Source: Saprospirales bacterium (lineage in GTDB: Bacteria; Bacteroidota; Bacteroidia; Chitinophagales; JADIYW01). Taken from it: a stretch of 64,000 bases of DNA. This document shows, one piece after another, positions 9,084 to 18,019 of this stretch. The notes beneath the pieces were generated by a model. The model saw only the letters and a program-made list of their open reading frames with translations, was not told the origin of the DNA and searched no databases. The stretch is taken from NCBI GenBank assembly GCA_016711605.1, contig JADJSS010000015.1, positions 1-64,000 of the forward strand, given 5' to 3'. The position numbers and the translations under genes are program-made. The number at the start of each line of letters is the position of its first letter. Position 1 is the stretch's first letter.

Positions 9084-11402
9084 ATGCGAGAATTAGCCGA
9101 ACTCAACGAAGAACAATTTAATGCGGTCACCACTATTCATGGTCCTGTAATGATTATTGCTGGACCAGGTTCTGGAAAAACGCGTGTGCTTACTTATCGA
9201 ATTGCTTATTTAATGAAAAATGATGTAGATGCTTTTCGCATTATGGCACTCACATTTACCAATAAATCATCGGCAGAAATGCGTGAACGAATCGCGCAAA
9301 TCGTTGGCAGCGAAGCGAAGAATTTGTACATGGGCACGTTTCACTCAGTTTTTGCACGTATCTTACGAGTGGAGGCTCATCGAATGGGTTACCCAAATAA
9401 TTTTACAATTTATGATCCGGACGATTGCAAATCTTTATTAAAAACGATTATAAAAGAAGAAGGTTTAAATGATAAAATTTATAAACCTGCAACTGTTTTC
9501 TACAAAATTTCGAGTGCAAAAAACGCCTTGATTGATGCGTATGCGTATAAAGAAAATCCAGATTTAGTTGCAGATGATGAAAGTGCAGGAAAACCAAAAA
9601 TTGCTGATTTATTTCAAAAATATCAAGATAGATGTTTTAAAGCTGGTGCAATGGATTTTGATGATTTGATTTTGAAAATGTATGAACTGCTTTCTAAATT
9701 TCCGGATGTTTTATATAAATATCAAAAGCGTTTTTCGCACATGTTAATTGATGAGTTTCAAGACACGAATTATGCGCAATATAAAATTGTAAAACTTTTG
9801 GCTGCGCAACACGAAAATGTTTGTGTGGTTGGCGATGATGCACAAAGTATCTATGCGTTTCGTGGCGCCACGATTGATAATATTTTAAGTTTTGAAAAAG
9901 ATTATCCAGATTTAAAAATATTTAAACTTGAACAAAATTATCGCTCAACAGAATCCATAGTTGAAGCTGCAAATGATATTATCAAGTTTAATAAAGGTCA
10001 ATTACCGAAAAAAATATGGACAGATATTAAAGGTGGTGAAAAAATAAAAGTATTTAAAACAGCGAGCGATTCTGATGAAGCACGCGTGGTTGCTGATTCT
10101 ATTTTCGACCAGAAAATGCGTCATCATTTAGTGCATTCTGAGTTTGCAATTTTATATAGAACAAACGCGCAATCACGTTCGTTTGAGGAAGCATTACGCA
10201 AGCTAAATATTCCATATAAAATTTATGGTGGCTTGTCGTTTTATCAACGAAAAGAAGTTAAAGATTTTATTTCGTATTTGCGAGTAGTCGTAAATCCAAA
10301 TGACGAAGAAGCTCTGAAACGCATTATCAATTACCCAACGCGTGGTATCGGAAATACTACGATTGATAGATTATTGGTTGCTGCTAACGAACACGATTTG
10401 CCATTGTGGCATGTGGTCGAACATCCTGAAATTATTGATGATTCGCAGATGCGTGCAAAAACTGCAGTTAAAAATTTTGCATTGATGATGAAAAGTTTTC
10501 GCACGATGCTGAAAACAAAAAATGCGTATGAAATTGCAGAATATATTGGCAAACAAACAGGTTTGATTGAAGATTTATATAAAGACAAAACTGCTGAAGG
10601 AATTTCACGCTTCGAAAATATTCAAGAGTTATTAAATGGTATCAAAGAATATACAGTTGGCGAACCAATTGAATATGCAGAAGATGAAGTGAAACCAGAA
10701 AATGATTTGGCTGCTTATCTTCAACAAATTTCTTTATTAACAGACATTGAAGATAAAGATGAAACCAAAGAACGCGTAAAATTAATGACCATACATTCGG
10801 CAAAAGGGTTGGAGTTTTCAAGTGTGTTTGTGGTTGGCTTAGAAGAGAATTTATTTCCATCAATTATGGCAATGAATAGCAGAGAAGATTTGGAAGAAGA
10901 ACGCCGTTTGTTTTATGTTGCCGTTACACGCGCAAAAAGATTTCTAACACTTTCGTATGCATTAACACGTTATAAATTTGGTCAGTTAAATTACTGCGAT
11001 GAAAGTCGTTTTATTGAAGAAATTTCAGAAGAACACAAACAGTTTTTTGGACAAAAAGAAAAACCGAAACCAGAACAAAAATCTTTTTTTGGTGATGATG
11101 AAAATTCAAAATGGTATTTAAGTAAACAATATCAAAAGAAAGAAACAATTGCACCAAAACCAGCTTTTGAGCAACCTGCACAATTGACAAAAATAAATGC
11201 TGCTGCAAAATCAACTGCTTCTATTTTGTAAGACTTAAAAGAGTTGCAAACTGGCATGCATGTCATTCACGAAAAATTCAATCAAGGAAAAGTGCTGAGT
11301 ATTGAAGGTGCTGGTGACAACAAAATTGCAACTATCTTTTTTGAAGGTGTTGGTAATAAAAAAATCATGTTGAAGTTTTCTAAGCTGCAAATTGTTGAGT
11401 AA
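9084..11402 (+). CDS. pcrA: ATP-dependent DNA helicase PcrA/UvrD, in-frame stop before its C-terminal domain
   Basis: This superfamily 1A 3'-5' helicase acts in nucleotide excision repair and replication-conflict clearance. Motif I is AGPGSGKTR, motif II is LIDEFQDTNYAQ, motif III is VVGDDAQSIYAFRGA, motif IV is FKLEQNYRST, motif V is VKLMTIHSAKGLEF and motif VI is RRLFYVAVTRAK. Codon 716 is TAA (11229-11231). The next 56 codons stay in the same frame and encode the Tudor-like C-terminal domain of PcrA/UvrD, including GMHVIHEKFNQGKVLSI and KIMLKFSKLQIVE, ending at TAA 11402. So the gene either makes a 715-residue protein without that domain, or the TAA is a base error for a sense codon. This is the only disruption in an otherwise clean 12 kb. 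Confidence 0.92.
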
Positions 11403-11449
11403 CCAATATTTTAACGTTTTCCGCGTTTTAAAACCATCAATAAAATTTG

Positions 11450-11457
11450 TATTTTTG
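11450..11457 (+). promoter_or_regulatory. TAnnTTTG promoter box abutting the porin start
   Basis: TATTTTTG fits the -7 consensus and ends four bases before the GTG start at 11462. The transcript would be leaderless if this box is used. No clear -33 element. Confidence 0.4.
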
Positions 11458-11461
11458 ACCT

Positions 11462-13339
11462 GTGAAGAAGATTCTAATCTTATATTTTATTTCTGTTATC
11501 AACTTTTTAGCATTTGGTCAAAATCAAATTACCAAACCGAACCCAAAATTGTATTTTAATACAAAATATGTAACACTTGACAATCCAAAACTTAGAAATC
11601 CTGATACCATTACAGAAAATTTTCATCGTCACAACATCACCGAAAAACAATTTGTTCCGTATTATAATTTAGGTAATAATGGCTCTGCTTATTATCCTTT
11701 GATGTTTCAGAACGAAAATCAGATTGGTTTCAAACATGGTTTCAATTCGTTTGACAGATATTATTATACACCAAATTCAGTAAAATATTACGACACAAAA
11801 ACGCCATATACTTATCTTGATTTTGTGTTTGGCGGCACCGAAGAAATTATTGGTGGTGCAGAATTTGCGTATAATTTAAAACCAAATTATAATGTTGCAT
11901 TTAATTTTCATCGCAATAATTTTAAAGGAAAAAGTCAGCATCAGGTTTGCTTCTCCAATTTATTTTCGTTGCAGCAATGGTTTCGAACCAAAAATAATTT
12001 CTATGATTTAAAAGTGAGTTTTATTTATAATGGAATTAAAAATCAGGAAAATGGCGGCTGGAATGCAGATGATGTTTTTACGGATCCGATTTATAAAAAG
12101 CGAAAAGGTTTTGTGCCAATATTTTTAGATGATGCAGTAAATAAATGGAGCGAACGCAACGTCAATATTTATCAGCAATTCAGATTAGGCAAAAAAGTTG
12201 AAACGGTAATTAATGATTCTGTTACCAGAAAAATGGTACATCCAAAATATGTTATTGAACACCAATTCAGTTTCGATCATTGGAAATTTTCGTATAAAGA
12301 TTCTGAAACGGATTCGTTGTATTATCAGAGTTTATTGTATGATACAGATTCTACAGATGATTTTACAAAAACCTGGACAATTAGAAATGGAATTTATTTT
12401 AAGAATTTACCAAACGACTCTGTGCCAAAAAAGTTTTTATTCAGTGCTGGTGTGCAAATAGATGCAATTGATTACAAGCATCGGTTCAATCATCAAACAT
12501 TTGCTGATATCCAACTAAAAGCAAGTATTCAAAACCAACAAAGCGATTCTAGTTTTTTTGATTATAAAGTAGATGCAACGGTTGATGTAGCACCTAGTTA
12601 TATTGGTGATTTTTCAGTAAATTTTCTAGGTAGATTAAATTTTAAAAAAAATATGTCTGTTGGTTTATTAGGAGAAGTTTCATTGGCAACACCATCACAA
12701 AAACAAACCTACTATTTTGGAAATCATTTTTCGTATCATAACCGAAATCTAAAGAAAATATTTCAGGCAAAAATTGAAGCTGTATATGAATGGAAAAAGC
12801 AATTACTTTACGCACATATCCAAAATTATTTCATTCAAAATTTCATCTATAACGATACCGATCGTTTGCCAAAACAATACAATAAACCTTTGAATATTTT
12901 AGTAGTAAAACTGCGTAAAGAATTTAACACCAAACATATTTTTGTCGGAACAGAAATTTATGTTCAGTGGATTTCAAATACCAATATTATTCGATTGCCA
13001 GTTTTTGCAATGAAACAAACGCTGTATTATAAAGGTGGTTTTATTTCCGGAAAATTAAACGCACAACTTGGTTTAGATATTAATTATAATACCAATTTTA
13101 TGGGCAATGCCTACAATCCTGCATTAGCAACTTTTTATAATCAAGACAATCAAAAACTAAAATTCTATCCAATGCTGGATTTGTTTTTTAGTTTGCATGT
13201 TAAACGAACCAATATCTTTTTCAGAGCCATTCATGTTAATCAAGGAATGTTTAAGCAAAAAGGAATTTATACCGTGCCAAATTATGGCTATTTAGACAGA
13301 ACCTACAGAGCTGGTATAACTTGGCAATTTTATGATTAG
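11462..13339 (+). CDS. Putative outer-membrane porin (Porin_10 type)
   Basis: This 625-residue protein carries a signal peptide (KKILILYFISVINFLAFGQ) and no domains other than a long beta-barrel pattern: alternating aromatic/polar strands such as YNVAFNFHRNNF and NFFRAIHVNQG-like segments, ending in YRAGITWQFYD with an aromatic near the C terminus. Length and pattern match the Bacteroidota family annotated as putative porin. A GTG start at 11462 is used because it leads straight into the signal peptide and no ATG lies nearby. It would insert in the outer membrane via BAM; the solute is unknown. A glycosyltransferase gene follows three bases later, suggesting co-transcription. Confidence 0.8.
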   Translation: MKKILILYFISVINFLAFGQNQITKPNPKLYFNTKYVTLDNPKLRNPDTITENFHRHNITEKQFVPYYNLGNNGSAYYPLMFQNENQIGFKHGFNSFDRYYYTPNSVKYYDTKTPYTYLDFVFGGTEEIIGGAEFAYNLKPNYNVAFNFHRNNFKGKSQHQVCFSNLFSLQQWFRTKNNFYDLKVSFIYNGIKNQENGGWNADDVFTDPIYKKRKGFVPIFLDDAVNKWSERNVNIYQQFRLGKKVETVINDSVTRKMVHPKYVIEHQFSFDHWKFSYKDSETDSLYYQSLLYDTDSTDDFTKTWTIRNGIYFKNLPNDSVPKKFLFSAGVQIDAIDYKHRFNHQTFADIQLKASIQNQQSDSSFFDYKVDATVDVAPSYIGDFSVNFLGRLNFKKNMSVGLLGEVSLATPSQKQTYYFGNHFSYHNRNLKKIFQAKIEAVYEWKKQLLYAHIQNYFIQNFIYNDTDRLPKQYNKPLNILVVKLRKEFNTKHIFVGTEIYVQWISNTNIIRLPVFAMKQTLYYKGGFISGKLNAQLGLDINYNTNFMGNAYNPALATFYNQDNQKLKFYPMLDLFFSLHVKRTNIFFRAIHVNQGMFKQKGIYTVPNYGYLDRTYRAGITWQFYD

Positions 13340-13342
13340 AAG

Positions 13343-14527
13343 ATGAAAAAAATTCTATTACTCACACCAACCTTACCGTTTCCGCCACATAGTGGTGGTG
13401 TGATTAAGACGAATAAAGTAGCGCATTTTTTAGCTGAAAAATATAAGTTGTCGATTGCTTGTTTCCTAAAAAATGATGATGCAATTTATGTTGATGAATT
13501 TCTTGAAAATATAGATTTACATTATTTCACTTCAGAAACATTAGATGTTCCGAGAACTGCAAAGAACTTTATTTTATCCAATTTGCAAGGCATTCCACTA
13601 AATTTATATAGAAATAAATCTGCCGATTTTCAAAAAAAAATAAACAGCATTATTGATGAATATGATGTTGTTTTTTGTGATCACTATGTGATGTTTCAAT
13701 ACATTCCAAAAAATTATAAAGGTAAGATTGTGTTGCACGAACATAATTGTGAATATTTGATTTGGAAACGTTATGCTGAAATCGAAAAAAATAAGATTAA
13801 AAAAATGGCGTTGCTGAATCAAGCTTGGCGCATAAAAAAATATGAACAAGAAATTTGTTATCGTGCCGATACTATTTTAGCTGCACCAAACGATAAAGAT
13901 GAATTGGTGAAAATTGGTGCGAATCCATCTAAATTTTATGAAACGTATCATCTTGGTGATGATGAATTATTGTCATTTCCAGATTTAGAATTTAACGCTA
14001 CAGAAAAAGCATTACTCTATATTGGCACACTCAGTTGGGAAGCCAATATAGATGGTTTAATTTGGTTTTATAATGAAATTTGGCATTTGGTAAAACAACA
14101 GCATCCAAACATAAAATTATTTATTGTTGGTAAGAATCCGGACGCAAGATTAAAAGAAATTGCTTCAAAAGATGCTCAAATTATTCTGACTGGTTTTATT
14201 AAAGATGTAGAGCCATGTTTTCAGGAATGCAATGTTTTTATTTCACCATTGCGTTTTGGAAGTGGCATCAAAGTGAAAGTAATTAACTCATTGTATCGTG
14301 GAATTCCATGTGTTACTACATCCATTGGAATTGAAGGTCTGAAAACACAAGATGGATACGATATTTTTTCAAAAGATAAACCAGTTGATTTTGCAAATGC
14401 AATTCATGTTTTATTAAGTAATGAAAAAATATGGAAAGAAATTAGCACACACGCACGCCAAACAGCCAATAAATACTATACTTGGCAAGCTGTGTTAGAA
14501 AATATTATTCGAGCTATTGAAAATTAA
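13343..14527 (+). CDS. Glycosyltransferase family 4 (sugar transferase)
   Basis: The 394-residue protein begins MKKILLLTPTLPFPPHSGGV, the glycine-rich acceptor loop of GT-B enzymes. The C-terminal donor-binding domain holds LLYIGTLSWEANIDGLIWFY, IKLFIVGKNPD and VFISPLRFGSGIKVKVINSL, where the E-x7-E motif of GT4 is partly replaced. The overall pattern is closest to the exopolysaccharide-associated sugar transferases of the TIGR03087 type. It would transfer an NDP-sugar to a lipid-linked or surface glycan at the inner face of the membrane. It follows the porin gene by three bases. Intact. Confidence 0.8.
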   Translation: MKKILLLTPTLPFPPHSGGVIKTNKVAHFLAEKYKLSIACFLKNDDAIYVDEFLENIDLHYFTSETLDVPRTAKNFILSNLQGIPLNLYRNKSADFQKKINSIIDEYDVVFCDHYVMFQYIPKNYKGKIVLHEHNCEYLIWKRYAEIEKNKIKKMALLNQAWRIKKYEQEICYRADTILAAPNDKDELVKIGANPSKFYETYHLGDDELLSFPDLEFNATEKALLYIGTLSWEANIDGLIWFYNEIWHLVKQQHPNIKLFIVGKNPDARLKEIASKDAQIILTGFIKDVEPCFQECNVFISPLRFGSGIKVKVINSLYRGIPCVTTSIGIEGLKTQDGYDIFSKDKPVDFANAIHVLLSNEKIWKEISTHARQTANKYYTWQAVLENIIRAIEN

Positions 14528-14541
14528 TATTAAAAATAATA

Positions 14542-14712
14542 TTTAACACATAGAATCGTAGGTTTTTAAAAAGCATAATAGATTAGCAAAATATTTTGAG
14601 AAGTAAAAAAAATCATAGTTTGTACGCTTTGCGTACAATATGTGTTTCTAAGACAAACCTAACAGTTACTGCAAACCGTAATGCTATTTTTCTATGAGTC
14701 TATGTGTTTAAA
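14542..14712. repeat. Inverted-repeat element, copy 1
   Basis: The ends are inverted copies: TTTAACACATAGA (14542-14554) and TCTATGTGTTTAAA (14699-14712). The interior holds a perfect hairpin (stem 14620-14627 with 14631-14638, TTT loop) directly after ATCATAGT, and CCGTAATGCTATT near the right end. Copy 2 at 17043-17200 keeps this layout. There is no ORF inside. It is MITE-like in structure; mobility is not shown. Confidence 0.65.
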
Positions 14713-14733
14713 ATTGTAGGTATTGCTTTGGCT

Positions 14734-15288
14734 CTAAATATACTTCATGTAGAAATATGCTTTCATTCTGAATTTTTTACCAGAAGTGTTGCCATTATTG
14801 TTTACATCGAAATCGCCTTTTATGGTTTTATTTATTGCATCAATCTCAGAAATTCGCACATAACCTTTGTTCATAATATAGACAAAGTTTTTGCTTGGTA
14901 TTTTTATCAATGCAACACCAGCCATTGCAGCATTTCCACCAGTAGTATCTATTGAATAAACACCAGGCAGCATGGAATAAGTTGTAATAAAAATTCCACC
15001 AATAGAAGTAGATGAACCATTGGTTTGAATGCCAATAATTTTTATAGAATCATCTTTTACCGTGTTTTTAAAATCTGCTGCAATAGAATCTAATGAATTA
15101 ATTTCCATATTAAATGAAGTGTCTCCTAAACCATACACATTGAAAAAACTTAAGATATCGTTCGTTGAATCAATTTTGGTAATGTCAAACAAATCTGGAA
15201 TTACTTTATTGCCAGCCGAACAGCCAGAAAATATCCAACCAATGGCAATTGCTATAATGAAAAAATATTTTTTAATAAAAATCTTCAT
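14734..15288 (-). CDS. Lipoprotein of unknown function
   Basis: The start is placed at MKIFIKKYFFIIAIAIGWIF (15288) because the lipobox FSGC follows immediately; the open frame extends further upstream to 15363 but without homology and overlapping fabG. After the acylated Cys the mature protein has about 160 residues, beta-rich and low in Cys, with a segment VSVDTTGG-like pattern around YSIDTTGGNAAMAGVALI. It is probably anchored to the inner or outer membrane by its lipid. I recognise no family. It lies 49 bases downstream of the FabG-like gene on the same strand and may be co-transcribed. Confidence 0.65.
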   Translation of the reverse strand: MKIFIKKYFFIIAIAIGWIFSGCSAGNKVIPDLFDITKIDSTNDILSFFNVYGLGDTSFNMEINSLDSIAADFKNTVKDDSIKIIGIQTNGSSTSIGGIFITTYSMLPGVYSIDTTGGNAAMAGVALIKIPSKNFVYIMNKGYVRISEIDAINKTIKGDFDVNNNGNTSGKKFRMKAYFYMKYI

Positions 15289-15337
15289 GTAATTTAGATG
15301 AATGGTAAAGATACTTTTTTTTTGGTATTCTTCAAAT

Positions 15338-16069
15338 TTATGAAACCATTCCACCGTCAACACTTAATGTAATTCCATTGATAAAACCAGCTTCATCAGA
15401 AGCTAGAAAAGCATACGCATTGGCAATATCTTCAGGTTTTCCAGCACGTTTCAACGGTACTTTTTCCAAAATATCTTTCAGTATATTTTCCGGAATTGTT
15501 TTTAGCATATCTGTCTCAATAAAACCTGGCGCAACTGCATTTACATTTATATTATATTTTCCGAGTTCGCGTGCCCAAACTTTTGTCAAACCAATTACAC
15601 CACTTTTGCTGGCAACATAATTTGTTTGTCCAAAATTGCCATACAGCGCAACCACAGAAGATGTATTAATTATTTTACCAGATTTATTTTCAATCATAAT
15701 AGACGAAATCGCTTTCGTACAATTAAAAACACCAGTCAAATTTATATCAATTACATCTTGCCATTGTGCATGCGACATTTTTTGCAACGTTGCATCGCGC
15801 GTAATTCCAGCATTATTGATTAAAATATCAATCGTTCCAAATTTTTGCAATACCAATTGCGTGCAACTTTCCACTTGCGTTGCGTCTCTAATATCAATTA
15901 CATTAAAATCAATATTTAATTCAGTTGCAGTTTGTTGGCATTGTGTTTCATTGTAGTCCCAAATTATTACGTTTGCGCCTTCGCTTTTAAATTTTGCAGC
16001 GGCAGCTTTTCCAATTCCATTAGCACCACCTGTTATTATCACTATTTTATTTTGAAATCTTACATTCAT
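15338..16069 (-). CDS. fabG: 3-oxoacyl-ACP reductase FabG-like short-chain dehydrogenase
   Basis: This 243-residue classical SDR reduces a 3-oxoacyl thioester (fatty acid elongation) or a related ketone using NAD(P)H. The nucleotide-binding motif is TGGANGIG (residues 13-20), the structural NNAG is at 85-88, and the catalytic residues are Ser137/138, Tyr151 and Lys155 in NTSS and YVASK. The C-terminal motif PGFIETDM is typical of FabG. Length and motif order match FabG closely. Without other fatty acid synthesis genes nearby it could instead be a paralogue such as PhaB or a sugar/alcohol dehydrogenase. Divergent from gldA, with 55 bases between the starts. Confidence 0.82.
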   Translation of the reverse strand: MNVRFQNKIVIITGGANGIGKAAAAKFKSEGANVIIWDYNETQCQQTATELNIDFNVIDIRDATQVESCTQLVLQKFGTIDILINNAGITRDATLQKMSHAQWQDVIDINLTGVFNCTKAISSIMIENKSGKIINTSSVVALYGNFGQTNYVASKSGVIGLTKVWARELGKYNINVNAVAPGFIETDMLKTIPENILKDILEKVPLKRAGKPEDIANAYAFLASDEAGFINGITLSVDGGMVS

Positions 16070-16106
16070 TTAATAAAATTAAGAATTTCGTTGTGATTTT
16101 ATTGCT

Positions 16107-16114
16107 TATTTTTG
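16107..16114 (+). promoter_or_regulatory. TAnnTTTG promoter box before gldA
   Basis: TATTTTTG fits the -7 consensus and ends 10 bases before the gldA ATG at 16125, giving a leader of only a few bases. A weak TTTC at 16086-16089 could serve as -33. Confidence 0.45.
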
Positions 16115-16124
16115 CGAACAGATT

Positions 16125-17039
16125 ATGTCTATCATTGTAAACAACCTTTCAAAAACGTATTCCGATCAAAAAGCGGTTGACTCTATTTCTTTTGAAGTGA
16201 AGAAAGGTGAAATTCTTGGATTTCTTGGACCAAACGGCGCTGGAAAATCAACGACGATGAAAATGTTGACGTGCTATATTCCACCAACTTCAGGCAACGC
16301 AACGGTTTGCGGCTTTGATATTACACAGCAATCTTTAGATGTTCGACAAAAAATTGGTTATTTACCAGAAAATAATCCGTTGTATTATGATATGTATGTG
16401 AAAGAATTTTTGGAGTTTGCGTTGAAAGTCAATGGTCAAAAGTCAATGGTCAATAGTAATCAGGCAATAAAAAATGCGATTGATTTAGTTGGATTAGAAG
16501 TAGAACAACACAAGAAAATCGGTCAGCTTTCCAAAGGTTACAAACAACGCGTTGGTTTGGCGCAAGCGTTAATTCATGACCCAGAAATTTTAATTTTAGA
16601 TGAACCAACTTCTGGTTTGGATCCGAATCAATTAGCAGATATTCGTCATTTAATTAAAGAATTAGGAAAAGAAAAGACTATTTTATTTTCAACGCATATT
16701 ATGCAAGAAGTAGAAGCTGTTTGCGATAATGTGGTTATTATAAATAAAGGAAAAATTGTGGCAAATGATAAAACATCGAATTTGCAAACACGATTGGCTG
16801 GCGAAGTTTTGATTGAAGTGGAATTTGAAAATATGGTTTCAGAAACTGAATTAAATAAAATTGAAAATATACATGCAATTGAAAAAATTTCAGAAACGAA
16901 TTTTATTTTGCACGGAAAAGAAAGTACGCAATTGCGTAAAAATATTTTCGCATTTGCAGTAAGTAAAAACAATGCATTGCTAACCTTAAAACAAGAAACA
17001 AAAAGTTTAGAAGATATTTTTCAACAACTAACAAATTAA
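16125..17039 (+). CDS. gldA: Gliding motility ABC transporter ATPase GldA
   Basis: GldA is the cytoplasmic ATPase that pairs with GldF and GldG, a complex needed for Bacteroidota gliding in some species. The 304-residue protein shows Walker A GPNGAGKST, the family stretch KIGYLPENNPLYYDMYVKEF, signature LSKGYKQRVGLAQAL, Walker B ILILDEPTSGLDPNQLADI and the H-loop FSTHIMQEVEAVCD. HNPLYxDxYVKE-type sequence and DPNQL are characteristic of GldA. gldF and gldG follow on the same strand. Oddity: 16428-16456 carries a twofold repeat of the word GTCAATGGTCAA, coding in frame for a 10-residue insertion-like stretch at a variable linker (see findings). Confidence 0.93.
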   Translation: MSIIVNNLSKTYSDQKAVDSISFEVKKGEILGFLGPNGAGKSTTMKMLTCYIPPTSGNATVCGFDITQQSLDVRQKIGYLPENNPLYYDMYVKEFLEFALKVNGQKSMVNSNQAIKNAIDLVGLEVEQHKKIGQLSKGYKQRVGLAQALIHDPEILILDEPTSGLDPNQLADIRHLIKELGKEKTILFSTHIMQEVEAVCDNVVIINKGKIVANDKTSNLQTRLAGEVLIEVEFENMVSETELNKIENIHAIEKISETNFILHGKESTQLRKNIFAFAVSKNNALLTLKQETKSLEDIFQQLTN

Positions 17040-17042
17040 AAA

Positions 17043-17200
17043 TTAAACACATAGACACATAGCAGAATATCGATAAAAGAATAAGATAGTATATCATAGT
17101 TATTCATCAAAGATGAATAATCTATTGTGAAACTAAACTTTCCGTTTCTTTTCTACAAGCCGAAATGCTATTCAAAAAAAACTATGTTTCTATGTGTTAA
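17043..17200. repeat. Inverted-repeat element, copy 2, between gldA and gldF
   Basis: Ends are inverted: TTAAACACATAGACACATAG (from 17043) and CTATGTTTCTATGTGTTAA (17182-17200). Inside, a perfect hairpin (17100-17108 with 17112-17120, AAA loop) follows ATCATAGT, and CCGAAATGCTATT lies near the right end, as in copy 1. The element fills nearly all of the gldA-gldF spacer and ends 10 bases before the gldF ATG. Confidence 0.65.
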
Positions 17201-17210
17201 AAAAATAAAC

Positions 17211-17942
17211 ATGACAGCTATACTTAAAAAAGAAATAAACTTATTTTTCTCATCACTGATTGCATACATCAGCATGGCAGTTTTTTTCGTGGTTTTAGCA
17301 TTGAACTTATTTATTTTTGAAGGCAATATTTTAGATAGTAATTATGCAACACTCGATACATTCTTTACGTTAGTACCTTGGATTTTAATTTTCTTAATTC
17401 CAGCAATTACTATGCGAACATTTGCCGATGAAAAGCAAAATGGCACGATAGAGTTTTTAGCAACTAAGCCAATTACCGATTTTCAAATTGTAGTTGGTAA
17501 ATATTTGGCAGCTTTAATTTTATGGTTTCTAACTTTTTTACCAACCTTGATTTATTTTATTTGTGTAAAAAAACTAAGTTTAGAAAACGCACCCATTGAT
17601 AGTGGTGCAACTATTGGTAGTTACATCGGTTTGTTTTTCTTAGGTGCAGTATTTGTTGGAATTGGTATCTTTTCATCAGCTATAACCAACAACCAAATTG
17701 TAGCATTTTTAGTTGGTGTTTTTTTATGTTATTTAATGTATGATGCGTTTTTTAGGTTGAGCTCGTTGCCAATATTTGAAGGCAGATTAGATTACATCAT
17801 TCAGTCAATCGGTTTAAATGCGCATTACGATTCGATTAGTCGTGGTGTGGTTGATACGCGTGATATAATTTATTTTTTAAGCGTAATCAGTTTGTTTTTA
17901 ATTGCAACAAGAACTGCATTAGAAAGCAGAAAATGGAGTTGA
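17211..17942 (+). CDS. gldF: Gliding motility ABC transporter permease GldF
   Basis: GldF is the integral membrane subunit of the GldAFG complex. The ATG at 17211 (MTAILKKEINLFFSSLIAYI) is chosen because it matches the GldF start; the open frame upstream runs through the repeat element and is not conserved. The 243-residue protein has six hydrophobic segments. The conserved ITMRTFADEKQNGTIEFLAT is the cytoplasmic coupling motif of ABC-2 permeases, and FFLGAVFVGIGIFSSAIT is also typical. It is separated from gldA by the inverted-repeat element and from gldG by a 77-base spacer of low-complexity words. Stop TGA. Confidence 0.92.
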   Translation: MTAILKKEINLFFSSLIAYISMAVFFVVLALNLFIFEGNILDSNYATLDTFFTLVPWILIFLIPAITMRTFADEKQNGTIEFLATKPITDFQIVVGKYLAALILWFLTFLPTLIYFICVKKLSLENAPIDSGATIGSYIGLFFLGAVFVGIGIFSSAITNNQIVAFLVGVFLCYLMYDAFFRLSSLPIFEGRLDYIIQSIGLNAHYDSISRGVVDTRDIIYFLSVISLFLIATRTALESRKWS

Positions 17943-18019
17943 TTTGATGATTTGAAAATAAAATAATTTGAAAATAAAAACAAATAAAAATTTACCAAAT
18001 AGCTAATGACTATTCACTA
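17943..18019. repeat. Low-complexity word repeats between gldF and gldG
   Basis: The 77-base spacer contains near-duplicates of GATTTGAAAATAAAA and, running into the gldG start, TAATGACTATTCACTAATGA. The latter belongs to the same word family as the repeat inside gldA. No hairpin or gene seen. Confidence 0.45.

Noticed and set aside
17127..17210. N-terminal extension of GldF through the repeat element
   Set aside because: The 28 extra residues come from the inverted-repeat element and do not match GldF; MTAILKKEINLF at 17211 does.
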